Shown piece by piece: positions 5,578-6,561 of a stretch of 6,561 bases of DNA; position 1 is the stretch's first letter, and every line of letters begins with the position of its first letter. Origin of the DNA: Pseudomonadota bacterium (GTDB lineage: Bacteria; SAR324; XYD2-FULL-50-16; JAHJRI01). The stretch spans positions 1-6,561 of the forward strand of contig JAKSDL010000705.1 of NCBI GenBank assembly GCA_022360105.1, given 5' to 3'. Both the position numbers and the translations under genes were made by a program. The notes beneath the pieces were generated by a model, which worked only from the letters and a program-made list of their open reading frames with translations, had not been told where the DNA came from and ran no database searches.

Positions 5578-6129
5578 ATGCTTACTCGATTAAAAAAAAC
5601 AATCGGTCATAAACTGCTTGATCGTTTCAAACAGGGCAAGCAGGCAGCATTTGATCCCTCTCTTGATCATTGTCTTATCAGCATTAGAGCAATGTTAAAG
5701 GCTTCAAAATACTGTTTCTTAATATCCCATAGCAATAGAGACTGGCCAAGTGCAAGGATGGTGCAGCCAATTGTAGACTTGGATACCATGGATATCTGGC
5801 TGGGGACCAATCCGAATTTGAGAAAAGTTAAGGAGATTGAAACCAATCCTCATGTGACCCTGGCTTTTGGTAGCGATCGGGAAAATGCCAACCTGATCAT
5901 ATATGGGAAAGCATTTATTTTAAAGGATAAAGAGGTGAGGAAGAAACACTGGATGGGATCATGGGTTCTCTTTTTTCCGGGTGGCCCTGCCAGTGAAGAC
6001 TTCGTATCAATCAAAGTCGAAGCTCAGGAAATTGAAATCATGAATTTCAAGCGCAATCTGGTCGATGAACCGTTTGGTTTAAAACCGGTCAGGCTTGTTC
6101 AGGATGACATCGGCTGGCAGGTGAAATAA
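5578..6129 (+). CDS. Pyridoxamine 5'-phosphate oxidase-like split-barrel protein
   Basis: This 183-residue cytoplasmic protein has the FMN-binding split-barrel fold, closest in look to the general-stress-protein-26-like branch of the PNPOx superfamily. The first strand and turn read KYCFLISHSNRDWPSARMVQ (44-63). Then follow MDIWLGTNPNLRKVKEIETNPHVTLAF (71-97), where the basic LRKVKEI segment typically contacts flavin phosphate, and NLIIYGKAFIL (105-115). The closing region includes HWMGSWVLFFPGGPASEDF (124-142) and VSIKVEAQEIEIMNF. Members use FMN, F420 or haem and act as small oxidoreductases or binding proteins; the cofactor here cannot be assigned. True PNPOx substrate residues are not evident, so vitamin B6 oxidase activity is unlikely. 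The ATG at 5578 is the first start after an in-frame TAA at 5569-5571; its ribosome site is weak. The 73-base gap to the previous gene leaves co-transcription open. Confidence 0.83.
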   Translation: MLTRLKKTIGHKLLDRFKQGKQAAFDPSLDHCLISIRAMLKASKYCFLISHSNRDWPSARMVQPIVDLDTMDIWLGTNPNLRKVKEIETNPHVTLAFGSDRENANLIIYGKAFILKDKEVRKKHWMGSWVLFFPGGPASEDFVSIKVEAQEIEIMNFKRNLVDEPFGLKPVRLVQDDIGWQVK

Positions 6130-6396
6130 TTGCTGCATACCACTGTTTATCCCAACCTACATTTTTAATGTGCAGAGTGACAGTGGCTACCATGCCACGC
6201 TCTTGGCCCATGCCATGTAAAACCTAAAACGTATGCCCTCTTAGTCAGTCATCGGTCTTTTGTGAAAGTTCCGCTTTCTATTTTAATGAACCATTATCAA
6301 GCTTGGGCAGAAACAGGTTAATAGTAAAGGTTGCTGACAAATCGAAGAGATGGTTTTTATGGTTCCGGCAAACCGCGAATACTTATCCCGCAGACT
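6130..6396. other. Gene-free spacer with two weak hairpins
   Basis: GTGGC-TACCAT-GCCAC (6183-6198) and GAAAG-TTCCG-CTTTC (6264-6278, followed by TATTTTAAT) are 5-bp stems. The second is the better terminator candidate for the split-barrel gene, but it is weak and 135 bases after the stop. Very short frames of about 20 codons near 6169 and 6341 lack support. Nothing else is recognised here. Confidence 0.35.
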
Positions 6397-6417
6397 GATA
6401 ATCGATAGCCGATAACT
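6397..6417 (+). repeat. Degenerate period-7 tandem repeat (GATANNN), 3 units
   Basis: GATAATC, GATAGCC and GATAACT follow each other without gaps. They share the GATA core and 7-base period of the minus-strand array at 2189-2216, and both arrays contain the unit GATAACT. It is probably a decayed member of the same short tandem repeat family. Confidence 0.5.
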
Positions 6418-6479
6418 TAGGAAAGAACCAAAGCCAAAATAAAAGTATCTGTTTGTAAACCAAGCAAAGCGAAGTTTTA

Positions 6480-6517
6480 TGCTAAAATGTACGTAATGTG
6501 ATACATTAATTTAATGT
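6480..6517 (+). promoter_or_regulatory. Extended -10 promoter with TAATGT/ACATTA operator array
   Basis: TGC-TAAAAT (6480-6488) is an extended -10 element; no good -35 lies at 17 bases. Four AATGT/ACATT half-sites follow: AATGT 6486-6490, AATGT 6495-6499, ACATT 6503-6507 and AATGT 6513-6517. They form two overlapping dyads, TAATGT-GAT-ACATTA (6494-6508) and ACATTAA-T-TTAATGT (6503-6517). The predicted transcription start (about 6495) falls inside the array, the position expected for a repressor site. The regulated gene would lie past 6561. Confidence 0.5.
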
Positions 6518-6561
6518 CGTATTCTGGAAGATTCCGATTGAGTCGGGTAAAGTCGATCTAA

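Noticed and set aside
5477..6085. TTTAAAACCGG repeated near the ends of the DUF1353 and split-barrel genes
   Set aside because: The match is only about 11 bases, lies in coding sequence (LKP codons) in both, and has no further shared flanks.

Overview
The window is bacterial chromosome, AT-leaning (about 40% GC by eye). All eight supported genes lie on the + strand. Coding density is low, about 70%, because wide spacers separate small groups of genes. Shine-Dalgarno sites (GGAG, AAAGG, a full AAAGGAGGT) precede most genes, which argues against Bacteroidota. The mix of an ATC-hydrolase-family protein, an M28/DUF885 peptidase pair, an FMN-type split-barrel protein and hairpin or heptad repeats fits a free-living, probably Gram-negative environmental bacterium. 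Desulfobacterota or a neighbouring phylum such as Calditrichota is my guess; no marker gene is present to fix the taxonomy.

Layout. 1-115: a cluster of hairpins typical of REP-like dispersed repeats, with no believable gene. 390-791: a promoter candidate and an orphan 107-residue protein with a very basic middle. 792-1035: a spacer with a 9-bp dyad. 1036-2107: a likely operon of a 44-residue ORF carrying a CX3CX2C motif, a histidine-rich four-helix membrane protein (DUF6713-like) and an ATC-hydrolase-family protein. 2108-2367: a spacer holding a degenerate period-7 repeat, a 7-bp inverted repeat and an A10 tract. 2368-4604: an exported M28 zinc peptidase overlapping by one base (TGATG) with a DUF885-type HEGYPGHH metallopeptidase, whose last codons run into a hairpin repeat. 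4605-5009: a gene-poor spacer. 5010-5504: a DUF1353 protein behind a near-perfect ribosome site. 5578-6129: a pyridoxamine-phosphate-oxidase-like split-barrel protein. 6130-6561: a spacer with weak hairpins, a second heptad repeat, and a striking set of ACATTA/TAATGT half-sites beside an extended -10 element, which looks like the control region of a gene beyond the window edge.

How the genes work together. The peptidase pair is the only unit with an obvious joint role, peptide or protein breakdown: the first enzyme is exported and the second has no visible signal peptide. The 1036-2107 unit may belong to sulfur-amino-acid or thiazoline metabolism if the hydrolase keeps its family's founding activity, which the sequence cannot prove. 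No complete mobile element, CRISPR array, tRNA or rRNA was found, and nothing here amounts to a demonstrable new defence or biosynthetic system. The most novel-looking items are the Cys-motif mini-ORF in front of the membrane protein, the operator-like array at the right edge, and the repeat-encoded tail of the DUF885 peptidase.
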